The position numbers and the translations under genes were made by a program. 31,439 nucleotides of DNA, taken from contig CAJPPQ010000001.1 of assembly GCA_905372605.1 (NCBI GenBank), positions 1 to 31,439 on the forward strand, written 5' to 3'. Of this stretch, positions 1 to 10,363 are shown piece after piece (within the stretch, counting starts at the first letter, position 1; each line of letters starts with the position of its first letter). The stretch is from Porphyromonadaceae bacterium. GTDB taxonomy: Bacteria; Bacteroidota; Bacteroidia; Bacteroidales; Paludibacteraceae. The notes beneath the pieces were generated by a model. The model saw only the letters and a list, made by a program, of their open reading frames with translations. It did not search any database and was not told the origin of the DNA.

Positions 1-66
1 GGCGATGGTGCTTTTGCCGCACGACGAAAAACCGTCGATTGCTACTACTATTTTGTTGTCTCTCAT
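1..66 (-). CDS. cmk: Cytidylate kinase, N-terminal fragment (runs off the window)
   Basis: Only the first 22 codons are inside the window. They begin at an ATG read from 66 to 64 and encode MRDNKIVVAIDGFSSCGKST plus two more residues. This is a short beta strand followed by a P-loop (GFSSCGKST), the usual start of Bacteroidota (d)CMP kinase, which phosphorylates CMP and dCMP with ATP in pyrimidine nucleotide synthesis. It lies 30 bp downstream of the gyrB stop on the same strand, so the two are probably co-transcribed. The assignment rests on this fragment only; another P-loop kinase is possible but the GFSSCGKST form is typical of Cmk. Confidence 0.75.
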   Translation of the reverse strand, partial: MRDNKIVVAIDGFSSCGKSTIA

Positions 67-96
67 TACATGTTTTGTTTGCCGCTACGCTGCCTT

Positions 97-2241
<2,145 letters not shown>

Positions 2242-2346
2242 GTTGATAATTAACGGATTGTCTTTTGTTGTTGGTCTGTAAATTTCTTATTGAAAAGAGG
2301 TTTTTCTAAAGCATTTGCAAAAGGTGGCAATATCTTGTGTGAACGC

Positions 2347-2377
2347 TTGTAGCTCTGTTTAAAAAAAGGTATCTTTG
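2347..2377 (+). promoter_or_regulatory. Promoter of the restriction operon, Bacteroidota type
   Basis: TATCTTTG at 2370-2377 matches the -7 box, and TTG at 2347-2349 lies 20 bp upstream. The predicted transcript starts near 2385, giving a leader of about 130 nt before the ATG at 2518. The leader contains a 7-bp inverted repeat (AGTCAAT 2416-2422 and ATTGACT 2444-2450) that might form a long-looped hairpin. Confidence 0.7.
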
Positions 2378-2517
2378 CAATGTTTTTTAGCGAAAACTAT
2401 GTGTTTTAAATCATCAGTCAATAGGCTCGCATTACAACTTTACATTGACTAATGGAGGGTATTTTATTACGCATATCAACTAAATGGATTTATAACGGAT
2501 AATTTCAAATATAGAAT

Positions 2518-5500
2518 ATGGCACTTATATACGATAATATAGAAACTAAATTTGCCAAAGGGCTGCAAGGGATTATTACTAATGCGGGAGTAAAGCGTGT
2601 GGATTTCTGTGTCGGCTATTTCAATCTTCGAGGTTGGAACCTTGTAGTCGACCAAGTAGATACATTGCCGGGGGATTATGTCGATGAAAACAACAAACGT
2701 GTTTTTCGGAAATGTCGATTATTGATTGGTATGCATCGTCCTGCGGAAGAGCAAATAAGAGAGCTTTATACAGAGCAACCTTTACCTGATGTTAATTATG
2801 TGAATAAATGTAAGTTAGAAATAGCTCGCAGCTTCCGACGCCAGCTTCAGCTAGGTATGCCAACGAAGCAAGATGAGTTTACGCTTCGTCGCCTTTCCGC
2901 CCAGATGAAAGACGAGAAGATTTGTGTGAAGTTATATCTGCGTGAGCCGCTTCATGCAAAACTCTATCTTGCCTATCGACCTGATGATAATTTCAACAAG
3001 ATTCAGGCAATCATGGGCAGTAGCAATCTCACCTATTCGGGGCTCACTAAGCAGGGTGAACTCAATGCAGAGTTTGGCGACAGCGACAGTGCCGAGAAAC
3101 TATCTCGCTGGTTCGACGACCGCTGGGAAGATAGGTTCAGTCTCGACATCACTAAGGAGTTGATAGAGATTATCGACAATAGTTGGGCAGGCGATAGAGA
3201 TATTCCTCCTTATTACATATATCTGAAGACGGCCTACCATCTGAGCGAGGAAGTACGCTCGGGCATTAAGGAGTTTACTATTCCATCGGAGTTTAAAAGT
3301 AATTTGTTTGATTTCCAACAAACTGCAGTGAAGATTGCCGCTCGCCATTTGAACAACGACAAACGTGGCGGTGCAATGATTGGCGATGTGGTAGGGCTCG
3401 GAAAGACCATCATTGCTTGTGCTATTGCAAAGATGTACGAAAATACATTTGGAAGCAACACATTGATTATCTGTCCTGCCAATCTGCAAGATATGTGGGC
3501 GAAGTATCGGAAGCAATACGACCTGAAAGCCGATATCTTGTCTATGGCAAGACCTATCGATGTAGATAACGCCAGATACTACAAACTTATCATTATCGAC
3601 GAGAGCCATAACCTGCGTAACAATCAGGGGATACGCTATCGAAATATCAGAGACCTCATTCAGAAACAAGATTGCAAAGTATTGCTATTGACCGCAACGC
3701 CTTATAATAAGCAATACAAGGACCTGAGCAGTCAGTTGCGATTGTTTGTAGACGACGATACGGATTTGGGAATCCGCCCGGAGGCTTATATACGCAGTAT
3801 TGGAGGCGAGCGTAAGTTTGCAGAGCTACACGAGGATTTTGTCCGCAGTATTAAGGCTTTCGAACGCAGTGATTGCCAAGAAGATTGGTCGGAATTGATG
3901 AAACTGTTTTTGATTCGTCGTACACGTACATTTATCAAAGACAATTATGCGAAGACCGACCCGACAAATGGACGTAAATATTTGGAGTTCAGAGATGGAC
4001 ATAAATCCTATTTTCCCGACCGTGTGCCTAAGGCAGTTAAGTTTCAAACTGTCGATGGCGACCAATATAGCCGTCTCTATTCTGAGCAAATGATTGATAT
4101 GATGGAGAGTCTGAAACTTCCACGTTATGGGCTTATTCACTATCTAGACAAAAACAAAGCTGAGGCAGCCTCGCAATATGAGGCTGAGCTGATAGCAAAT
4201 CTTTCGCGTGCAGGTGAGCGTATGATGGGGTTCTGCAAGAGTACATTCTTCAAACGCGTAGATAGTAGTGGCTATGCTTTTTTGCTCACTTTATATCGCC
4301 ACATCTTACGCAATGCAGTGTATCTCTATGCTATCGACAATAACCTAAAACTGCCTATCGGCGACGAAAACACTCTGCCCGAAGATTTCATCGACGATGC
4401 CGATATCAACGATATCTTTACGAACGATAGTGAAGGTGAGGAGCGTTCGTACGACGATAATTCGGTGTCGATTCCGAACGATATGGAAATTTATATGGGC
4501 AAAGCCGAAGAGTATTACAATGGTCTGATTGGTAAGGACAATGTGCAATGGATAGAAACTAAGTATTTCAAACATACCCTAAGGCAGCAGTTAAATAAGG
4601 ATTGCAGACAGCTGATTGCCATGGTCAATTTGTGTGAAGCTTGGAATCCGCAGACAGACCAAAAGCTCAATGAGTTGGAGAAGCTACTTAATAATACGCA
4701 TCAAGGCGATAAAGTGATAGTCTTCACACAGTATTCGGATACAGCCGATTATGTATATCATCAGCTCAAGAGACGAGGAGTGCAACATATCGGCAAAGTT
4801 ACGGGTAGCACGAAGAACCCGACAGCCATTGTCGAACGTTTCTCGCCGCTAAGCAATAAGGTTGAGGTATCTGCCGATGGTGAACTGCGTGTACTGATAG
4901 CCACCGATGTGCTTAGCGAAGGGCAGAACTTGCAGGATGCTCACGTTATCGTAAACTACGACTTGCCGTGGGCTATCATTCGGCTCATTCAGCGAGCAGG
5001 GCGTGTCGACCGTATCGACCAGAGGTCTGAGCAAATATATTGCTATTCGTTCTTCCCTACGGATAAGGTGGAAGAAATCATCCGTTTGCGTACTCGCCTG
5101 AACGAACGTATCAATGAGAATGCCGGTGTCGTGGGCAGCGACGAGGTGTTTTTCGAGGGCAACGAACAGAATCTGTGTGATATGTACAATGAGAAGAGTG
5201 GTAGTCTCGACGATGACGACGACGACATGGATGTAGACCTTGGTTCTCAGGCTTATCAGATATGGAAGAATGCCACCGATGCCAATCCCGACCTGAAACG
5301 TATCATACCCGAAGTACCAAATATTGCGTATTCGACGAAGAAAACCAATAATGCCATTGAAGATGGGGTTATTACATACGCCCGTACTTACAACGATTTC
5401 GATGTGCTGACGTGGTACAACTCACGAGGAGAGATTGTCAGTCAGTCGCAGCGACGGATTCTTCAGTCTATGGCGTGTACTATAAATGAGCCGTGTCTGC

Positions 5501-5895
5501 CTGCACAAGACAACCATCTGGCATTGGTAGAGAAAGCTGTAAAGGGCATCAAGAATGAAAATGTCAATGTGGGTGGTATTATCGGCAGCAGATTCAGTAC
5601 CAAGCGTAAAATTTATGAGTTGTTGAATCACTATTACGAGCAACCGCCAACTCTCTTCTATACCCAAGAAAAGAAAGACTTGCTGAAGTTTGCTATCGAC
5701 CAGATATACAACTATCCGTTGTTGGAAAATTCCAAATTTATCCTTGGTCGTATGATGCGAACTGGCAGTACTCACGACGATATAGTGGAGACTATTATCG
5801 AGATGTACGAGAATGCAAATCTTTGTCGAATCGACGAAGACAAAACAAAACACAAAGACCCCGTCATCATTTGCTCGATGGGGCTAAAATCTTAA
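2518..5895 (+). CDS. PLD-nuclease/SNF2-type helicase, restriction or defence subunit
   Basis: This 1125-residue protein joins an N-terminal phospholipase-D-like domain to a superfamily 2 (SNF2-like) helicase. The PLD part shows His146-x-Lys148, then GSSNLT with Asn170, and Glu181. The spacing resembles the BfiI-type nuclease site as I recall it, and it lacks the Asp of the classical HKD motif. Helicase motifs follow: GDVVGLGKT (289-297, Walker A Lys296), DESH (361-364), TATP (392-395), a second RecA domain with VIVFTQYSD, and QRAGRVDR (825-832). An acidic run lies near residue 900. It ends 11 bp before the methylase, so the two are surely one operon. The likely role is ATP-driven translocation and cleavage of unmethylated foreign DNA. 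The pairing resembles the DrmD/DrmMI pair of class 1 DISARM or a split Type ISP enzyme. Domain calls are solid; the defence role is inferred. Confidence 0.85.
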   Translation: MALIYDNIETKFAKGLQGIITNAGVKRVDFCVGYFNLRGWNLVVDQVDTLPGDYVDENNKRVFRKCRLLIGMHRPAEEQIRELYTEQPLPDVNYVNKCKLEIARSFRRQLQLGMPTKQDEFTLRRLSAQMKDEKICVKLYLREPLHAKLYLAYRPDDNFNKIQAIMGSSNLTYSGLTKQGELNAEFGDSDSAEKLSRWFDDRWEDRFSLDITKELIEIIDNSWAGDRDIPPYYIYLKTAYHLSEEVRSGIKEFTIPSEFKSNLFDFQQTAVKIAARHLNNDKRGGAMIGDVVGLGKTIIACAIAKMYENTFGSNTLIICPANLQDMWAKYRKQYDLKADILSMARPIDVDNARYYKLIIIDESHNLRNNQGIRYRNIRDLIQKQDCKVLLLTATPYNKQYKDLSSQLRLFVDDDTDLGIRPEAYIRSIGGERKFAELHEDFVRSIKAFERSDCQEDWSELMKLFLIRRTRTFIKDNYAKTDPTNGRKYLEFRDGHKSYFPDRVPKAVKFQTVDGDQYSRLYSEQMIDMMESLKLPRYGLIHYLDKNKAEAASQYEAELIANLSRAGERMMGFCKSTFFKRVDSSGYAFLLTLYRHILRNAVYLYAIDNNLKLPIGDENTLPEDFIDDADINDIFTNDSEGEERSYDDNSVSIPNDMEIYMGKAEEYYNGLIGKDNVQWIETKYFKHTLRQQLNKDCRQLIAMVNLCEAWNPQTDQKLNELEKLLNNTHQGDKVIVFTQYSDTADYVYHQLKRRGVQHIGKVTGSTKNPTAIVERFSPLSNKVEVSADGELRVLIATDVLSEGQNLQDAHVIVNYDLPWAIIRLIQRAGRVDRIDQRSEQIYCYSFFPTDKVEEIIRLRTRLNERINENAGVVGSDEVFFEGNEQNLCDMYNEKSGSLDDDDDDMDVDLGSQAYQIWKNATDANPDLKRIIPEVPNIAYSTKKTNNAIEDGVITYARTYNDFDVLTWYNSRGEIVSQSQRRILQSMACTINEPCLPAQDNHLALVEKAVKGIKNENVNVGGIIGSRFSTKRKIYELLNHYYEQPPTLFYTQEKKDLLKFAIDQIYNYPLLENSKFILGRMMRTGSTHDDIVETIIEMYENANLCRIDEDKTKHKDPVIICSMGLKS

Positions 5896-5906
5896 ATAAC
5901 AATATA

Positions 5907-8900
5907 ATGCAAAGAAATATTTTTAATAGTCACATATCAGATTCTAATTTCAAAGAATTGTTCGTCAGCGAAATGTTGTGGAACAATCCGATGGGAGCTA
6001 CACTGTTGCCGGAAATTACCATAGACGATGCAACTTTCCGTATAGAGCAGATTGCCGGTCGTAGCGGGTTTCAGATTCTGCAATGCGAGGTAGACGAAAT
6101 TCCCAACTCATCGGTCTGCAGGAAACTCGATGCAAAAATTCGACGAAATGCCGAGAACTATATCTGTATCTTCTTCGTACCCGGCACTCTGCATCATCTT
6201 TGGGTAGCACCCGTCAAAAAGGTAGAAAAGCGGGACGTGGTCTTGATTGAATACGACACACTCGATAAAGCCGGCTTCCTATTCGAGAAGATGGAAAGCC
6301 TCTCTTTCTCGCTCGAAGGCGAGCAGCCTACTATCCTCGATATCATCGATAAGGTGCAGGCGGCTTTCCTCATCAACTCCGAGAAAATTACCAAGGATTT
6401 CTATGCCGGGTTCAAGAAAGAACACCACAACTTTACCCGGTTTATTACTGGCATCGACGACAACATTGCCGATAACGACAACAAAAACAAGCAGTGGTAC
6501 ACTTCCGTGATGCTCAACCGACTGATGTTTTGCTACTTCATTCAGAAAAAAGGTTTCTTGGATGGCGATGTCGATTATCTGCGTCATAAATTGGAGTGGA
6601 CACGCAGTAGTGATGGCGAAAACCGCTTTTTCAACAAATTCTATAAAGGATTTCTCCTCAACCTTTTCCACGACGGACTCAACGCACCGCAACACAATCA
6701 AGAGTTTGAAAATATTTATGGACGCATTCCCTATCTGAACGGCGGAATGTTCGATATTCATCAGATAGAGCAAGACTATGCAGACCTCGATATAGCCGAC
6801 GAGGCTTTCCAAAGCCTTTTCGACTTCTTCGACAAGTGGCACTGGCATCTCGACGACCGTATGACTGCTACAGGTCGCGACATCAATCCCGACGTGCTGG
6901 GCTATATCTTCGAGCAATATATCAACGACCGCGCACAGATGGGTGCCTACTACACCAAAGAGGATATTACCGAATATATCGGACGAAACACTATCGTGCC
7001 TTACCTCGTCGATGCTACGCTTGCGGGGCTGAAGTCTCATCCGCAGATGGAAAAAGACTTTTGGCAGTTCTTGCGCTCTAGTGGCGACCGCTACATATAC
7101 GATGCTATGAAAAAAGGTGCCGACCTGCCTATCCCCGATGAAATTGCTGTGGGACTTGATACGACGCAACCCAATCTCTTGGAACGTCGTAGACGCTGGA
7201 ACGAGCGTACACCCGAAGCATGGGCACTGCCTACCGAGATTTGGCGTGAAACCATCGAGCGACTCAGTCGTTACAGCAGCATCAAAGAGAAAATCGAAAA
7301 TGGCGAAATCAACGCTATCAACGACTTTATCACCTACAATCTCGACATCCGCCGGTTTGTGTACGACTATCTCGCCCACACGCCGAACCATCTGTTTGTA
7401 TCGCACTTCTACAAAGCTTTGCAGCAGACGACGATACTCGACCCCACTTGTGGCTCGGGTGCTTTCCTCTTTGCCGCTCTCAACATCCTCGAACCGCTAT
7501 ACGAAGTCTGTATCGGGCGTATGCAGGAGTTCAACCAAGCCAACAACAGACTCTTCGTCAGCGAACTACAAGAAATAGCCCAACGATACCGCTCCAATAT
7601 CCAATACTTCATCTACAAGAGCATCATTCTCCGCAATCTCTATGGGGTCGATATTATGGTCGAAGCTACCGAAATAGCCAAGCTCCGACTCTTCCTCAAA
7701 ATGGTAGCCGTGGTCGATGCCGATCGCCGTGCTCCCAATCTCGGGCTCGACCCCTTGCCCGATATCGATTTCAACATCCGTTGCGGCAATACGCTCGTGG
7801 GCTATGCCACGCAGGCAGAGTTGGAGAGAGGCATCGTCTTTTCCGACCTCTTCACTGCACAAGAGTTCCGAAACAAGGTAACCGAAGAGATGGAAAAGGT
7901 GGCTCGTGCCTACGACGTGTTCAAGACCATCCAACTACGGCAAGCAGACGATATGGCTACATTCGCCGGTGCCAAGGGCGAACTCAAAGCCCGCCTTACG
8001 GCACTCGACGAACTGCTCAACCGACAGATGTACGGAGCAGTCGAATCGACTACCGACTACGATACGTGGTTACGCTCTCACCAACCTTTCCACTGGCTTG
8101 CAGAGTTTTACGAAATCATCAACGACCGAGGTGGCTTCGATGTGATTATCGGCAATCCGCCGTATGTGGAATATAATAAAAAAGTAAATGGCGTTGCTGT
8201 GTCAGACAGTTACAAATTGAATGGATATAAAACATTGTCATGCGGAAACCTATATGCATACGTTCTTGAACGCTCAAAGGAAATAATGCAGAAAGATGCC
8301 TATATCAGTATGATAGTCCCATTGAGCGGACATAGTACCGAGCGGATGGCTCCGCTCGTAACGAATTTCTATGAGAAATTCGGTTTGCATCTGCACTTAA
8401 ATCTAAGTGCAGATGCAAACCCTCAAAAACTTTTTGAGGGTGTGAAGTTCCGTTTGGTGATATTTATAGCAACTAACAATGGTACAGGTAGATATTCCAC
8501 TAAATATACACGATGGTTAGCTGATGAGCGGAAGTATCTTTTCAATGCGATAGCACGGTATAACAGTATTGAGGATTATAGCTACCAGAATATCATTCCC
8601 AAAATTGCAAGTCCATTGTTTATCAGTATTGCAAAGAAAATAAATGCTGATAAGATACAATACTTTATTGACCGAGGTAATCAGAAATGCTTATACCACA
8701 ATGCCCCTGTAAACTGGATACGTTCACATTCTTTTATACCCTATTTTTGCAGCGAACGAGATGGAGAGGGCGTAACAACGCAATTGAAATTTATTGCTTT
8801 TGAAAGAGATAAGCAAGTTAAGATTGGAAGTTGTATATTGAATAGTTCACTATTTTTTATTTGGTGGATTACTAATTCAGATTGTTATCATCTTAACAAG

Positions 8901-9194
8901 GTTGAAATAGCTAACTTCAACTATAAATATGATGAAAGTATAGAAATAGATGCTTGTGCAGTTGCTGAAAGATTGGCACAAGATATGAAGAGTAATAGCA
9001 TTCGGCGTGTATATAATTATCAAACATCTGGACGGGTTGAATATGATGAGTTTTATATGAAACTCTCCAAACCCATCATAGACGAGATAGATAAGATTTT
9101 GGCGGTACATTACGCTTTTACCGAAGAGGAGCTCGACTTTATCATCAACTACGACATCAAATATCGTATGGGCGACGAGCTAAATGAAGAATAA
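5907..9194 (+). CDS. Eco57I-like N6-adenine DNA methyltransferase with recognition domain
   Basis: This 1095-residue protein has a long N-terminal helical region, then a gamma-class amino-methyltransferase core with the SAM-binding motif DPTCGSGAF (Asp512-Phe520) and the catalytic NPPY (Asn750-Tyr753) of N6-adenine methylases. A target-recognition domain of about 310 residues and a short conserved tail (FTEEELDFIINYDIKYRMGD) follow. I start it at the ATG at 5907, 11 bp after the helicase stop. The frame is open upstream to 5823 but lacks ATG. It should methylate the host site and may guide the helicase subunit. No nuclease motif is visible in it. Base composition turns AT-rich right after NPPY, at about 8166, and returns near 9100, suggesting a swapped recognition domain. 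Three perfect inverted repeats lie at 8339-8440. Its last 85 bp are duplicated downstream at 11124-11208. Confidence 0.88.
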   Translation: MQRNIFNSHISDSNFKELFVSEMLWNNPMGATLLPEITIDDATFRIEQIAGRSGFQILQCEVDEIPNSSVCRKLDAKIRRNAENYICIFFVPGTLHHLWVAPVKKVEKRDVVLIEYDTLDKAGFLFEKMESLSFSLEGEQPTILDIIDKVQAAFLINSEKITKDFYAGFKKEHHNFTRFITGIDDNIADNDNKNKQWYTSVMLNRLMFCYFIQKKGFLDGDVDYLRHKLEWTRSSDGENRFFNKFYKGFLLNLFHDGLNAPQHNQEFENIYGRIPYLNGGMFDIHQIEQDYADLDIADEAFQSLFDFFDKWHWHLDDRMTATGRDINPDVLGYIFEQYINDRAQMGAYYTKEDITEYIGRNTIVPYLVDATLAGLKSHPQMEKDFWQFLRSSGDRYIYDAMKKGADLPIPDEIAVGLDTTQPNLLERRRRWNERTPEAWALPTEIWRETIERLSRYSSIKEKIENGEINAINDFITYNLDIRRFVYDYLAHTPNHLFVSHFYKALQQTTILDPTCGSGAFLFAALNILEPLYEVCIGRMQEFNQANNRLFVSELQEIAQRYRSNIQYFIYKSIILRNLYGVDIMVEATEIAKLRLFLKMVAVVDADRRAPNLGLDPLPDIDFNIRCGNTLVGYATQAELERGIVFSDLFTAQEFRNKVTEEMEKVARAYDVFKTIQLRQADDMATFAGAKGELKARLTALDELLNRQMYGAVESTTDYDTWLRSHQPFHWLAEFYEIINDRGGFDVIIGNPPYVEYNKKVNGVAVSDSYKLNGYKTLSCGNLYAYVLERSKEIMQKDAYISMIVPLSGHSTERMAPLVTNFYEKFGLHLHLNLSADANPQKLFEGVKFRLVIFIATNNGTGRYSTKYTRWLADERKYLFNAIARYNSIEDYSYQNIIPKIASPLFISIAKKINADKIQYFIDRGNQKCLYHNAPVNWIRSHSFIPYFCSERDGEGVTTQLKFIAFERDKQVKIGSCILNSSLFFIWWITNSDCYHLNKVEIANFNYKYDESIEIDACAVAERLAQDMKSNSIRRVYNYQTSGRVEYDEFYMKLSKPIIDEIDKILAVHYAFTEEELDFIINYDIKYRMGDELNEE
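8339..8358. repeat. Short perfect hairpin within the methylase recognition domain
   Basis: CGAGCGGA (8339-8346) and TCCGCTCG (8351-8358) are perfect 8-bp inverted arms around a TGGC loop. It is in coding sequence and is the first of three inverted repeats within about 100 bp. Confidence 0.6.
8382..8421. repeat. 18-bp perfect inverted repeat within the methylase recognition domain
   Basis: GGTTTGCATCTGCACTTA (8382-8399) is followed after the 4-base loop AATC by its exact reverse complement (8404-8421). The frame stays open through it and encodes GLHLHLNLSADANP. A stem this long is far beyond chance for a coding segment and would be a very stable hairpin in DNA or mRNA. Confidence 0.85.
8420..8440. 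repeat. 10-bp near-perfect palindrome abutting the 18-bp inverted repeat
   Basis: CCCTCAAAAA (8420-8429) and TTTTTGAGGG (8431-8440) are exact inverted copies separated by a single C. The repeat overlaps the preceding stem by two bases. It encodes PQKLFEG, which resembles the conserved PSKLFEG-like motif I associate with this methylase group, so part of it may be constrained by the protein. Confidence 0.7.
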
Positions 9195-9204
9195 AAGATA
9201 TAAT
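9110..9204 (+). repeat. Direct repeat, copy 1 (end of methylase gene)
   Basis: This 95-bp segment covers the last codons and stop of the methylase plus 10 bp after the stop. It recurs at 11124-11218 with 93 of 95 bases identical (differences at 9115/11129 and 9131/11145). The copies are 2014 bp apart and enclose the TcmP-DUF5131 pair. Confidence 0.95.
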
Positions 9205-9217
9205 AAATACAGAGCTT

Positions 9218-9325
9218 ATGACAGATAATAATTTTTTTTAAAAACAAACCCTCTCATCAAGAGTAAAAGCAAGTATTGTCTCGGAGTATTTTCCCAAATA
9301 CTGTAAGATTATAGTAAAAAAGCAT
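9218..9325 (+). pseudogene. Interrupted 5' part of the TcmP gene (in-frame TAA at 9239-9241)
   Basis: An ATG at 9218 opens the same frame as the TcmP gene: MTDNNFF, then TAA, then KQTLSSRVKASIVSEYFPKY, continuing without another stop into the ATG at 9326. The residues after the stop match what I recall as the usual N-terminal helix of TcmP proteins (a VK-x-x-IV-x-x-YF pattern). The TAA lies at the junction of an eight-T and a five-A run. A single A-to-T change in a Lys codon (AAA) would explain it. One-base slippage in either direction does not restore the frame. Either TcmP has lost its first roughly 36 residues, or the gene is translated from 9326, or the base is an error. Confidence 0.7.
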
Positions 9326-10363
9326 ATGCCTAAGCGTATCGGTTATTTTGATTTATTTTCAGGTCCGGGGTTATATGAGGATGGTAATTATTCCACTCCC
9401 CTTTTAGTGGCAAAGAATTGCCTTAGTGATAGCTTGCTTAGACAAAAAGTGTGGATGGTATTTAATGATAAAGAGTACTCTACACAATTGCAAAAAAACT
9501 TCTTAGAGTTATATCCAAGTGGAACTTTTGCATTCAACCCACATTTTGGGCATAGCACAGTGGGAGAATGCGAAATAATAGATAGATTTATCACTCAAAA
9601 TCCAATGGAAAATGGGAAAAATGAATGTCCTACTGTATTGTTTATAGACCCATTTGGTTACAAAGGAATAGATACGATGATTCTTTCTACTTTCTTAAAT
9701 TACTGGGGAAACGAATTATTCATCTTTATAAACACAAAGAGAATAAATCCCGCATTGGAAAATGAAAAATTTGAACCATTGATGCGATTTTTGTTCCCAC
9801 AAAGTTATGACGCACTTAAAACTCTCGTTAGAAACAAAAGAAGTGTCTCTGAAAGGCTTCAATTTATAATTGCCAATTTAGGAAAAGAATACGAAAAACT
9901 CCTTGGGGGAAAAGTTTATTATACTGCATTCAAATTTCAGGAGGAGGATGTTGAAACAACGAGCCACTTCATTCTCCATCTTACCAAATCAAAACGTGGT
10001 TTTGACTTAATTAAACAAATCTATAATGACTTTGCTAATGTGGGTACTATTTTTGATGGTGTTAATACATATACTTTTGATGTTAAGAAAATTTCAAATC
10101 CTGTTAAAGAGTTATTTGATGCGGCTTCTGAGAATATCGATGTCCTAAAAGAGAAGTTATATATGGAATATAAAGGTCGAGAAATTTCGGCATTAGATCT
10201 TTTCGAGGAACATCAACATAAAGAATTATATTGTAGAAAACATTATATAGAGGCATTAAGAAGGCTTGCTGCTGAGGGAAAACTATCATCTGTTTATATG
10301 GACAACAAAATACATATTGTTAGTGTTTTGTTAATCAAGGAATGTATATTAAGGTTTAAGTGA
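9326..10363 (+). CDS. tcmP: Three-Cys-motif partner protein TcmP (N-terminus interrupted)
   Basis: The open frame from 9326 gives 345 residues starting MPKRIGYFDLFSGPGLYEDG, followed by YSTPLLVAKNCL and later VLFIDPFGYKGI. These are hallmarks of the TcmP family (TIGR04474), a Rossmann-like fold whose DLFSGPG resembles a SAM-methyltransferase motif I. The C-terminal part (LEEHQHKELYCRKHYIEALR) looks like a winged helix. TcmP genes typically neighbour genes for the Gp37/Gp68 three-Cys protein, as here: the stop overlaps the next start as TGATG, implying coupling. The biochemical role is not known to me. The normal N-terminus lies upstream of 9326 but is broken by a TAA at 9239. The gene is AT-rich compared with the first half of the methylase and sits inside a repeat-flanked insert. 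Confidence 0.82.
   Translation: MPKRIGYFDLFSGPGLYEDGNYSTPLLVAKNCLSDSLLRQKVWMVFNDKEYSTQLQKNFLELYPSGTFAFNPHFGHSTVGECEIIDRFITQNPMENGKNECPTVLFIDPFGYKGIDTMILSTFLNYWGNELFIFINTKRINPALENEKFEPLMRFLFPQSYDALKTLVRNKRSVSERLQFIIANLGKEYEKLLGGKVYYTAFKFQEEDVETTSHFILHLTKSKRGFDLIKQIYNDFANVGTIFDGVNTYTFDVKKISNPVKELFDAASENIDVLKEKLYMEYKGREISALDLFEEHQHKELYCRKHYIEALRRLAAEGKLSSVYMDNKIHIVSVLLIKECILRFK

Noticed and set aside
2416..2450. Riboswitch in the leader of the restriction operon
   Set aside because: Only a 7-bp inverted repeat with a long loop is present and no known riboswitch core is recognisable.
6279..7406. 375-codon minus-strand open frame opposite the methylase
   Set aside because: It is wholly antisense to the methylase core, with no recognisable motif; the methylase motifs show which strand is real.
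7448..8176. 242-codon plus-strand open frame overlapping the methylase
   Set aside because: It is a shifted reading of the methylase around its motif I to NPPY region, with Arg/Ser/Pro-rich low-quality sequence.
9218..9260. Phase-variable TcmP through slippage at the T8-A5 tract
   Set aside because: I read both shifted frames: each meets a stop codon soon after, so one-base slippage does not restore TcmP. A substitution fits better.
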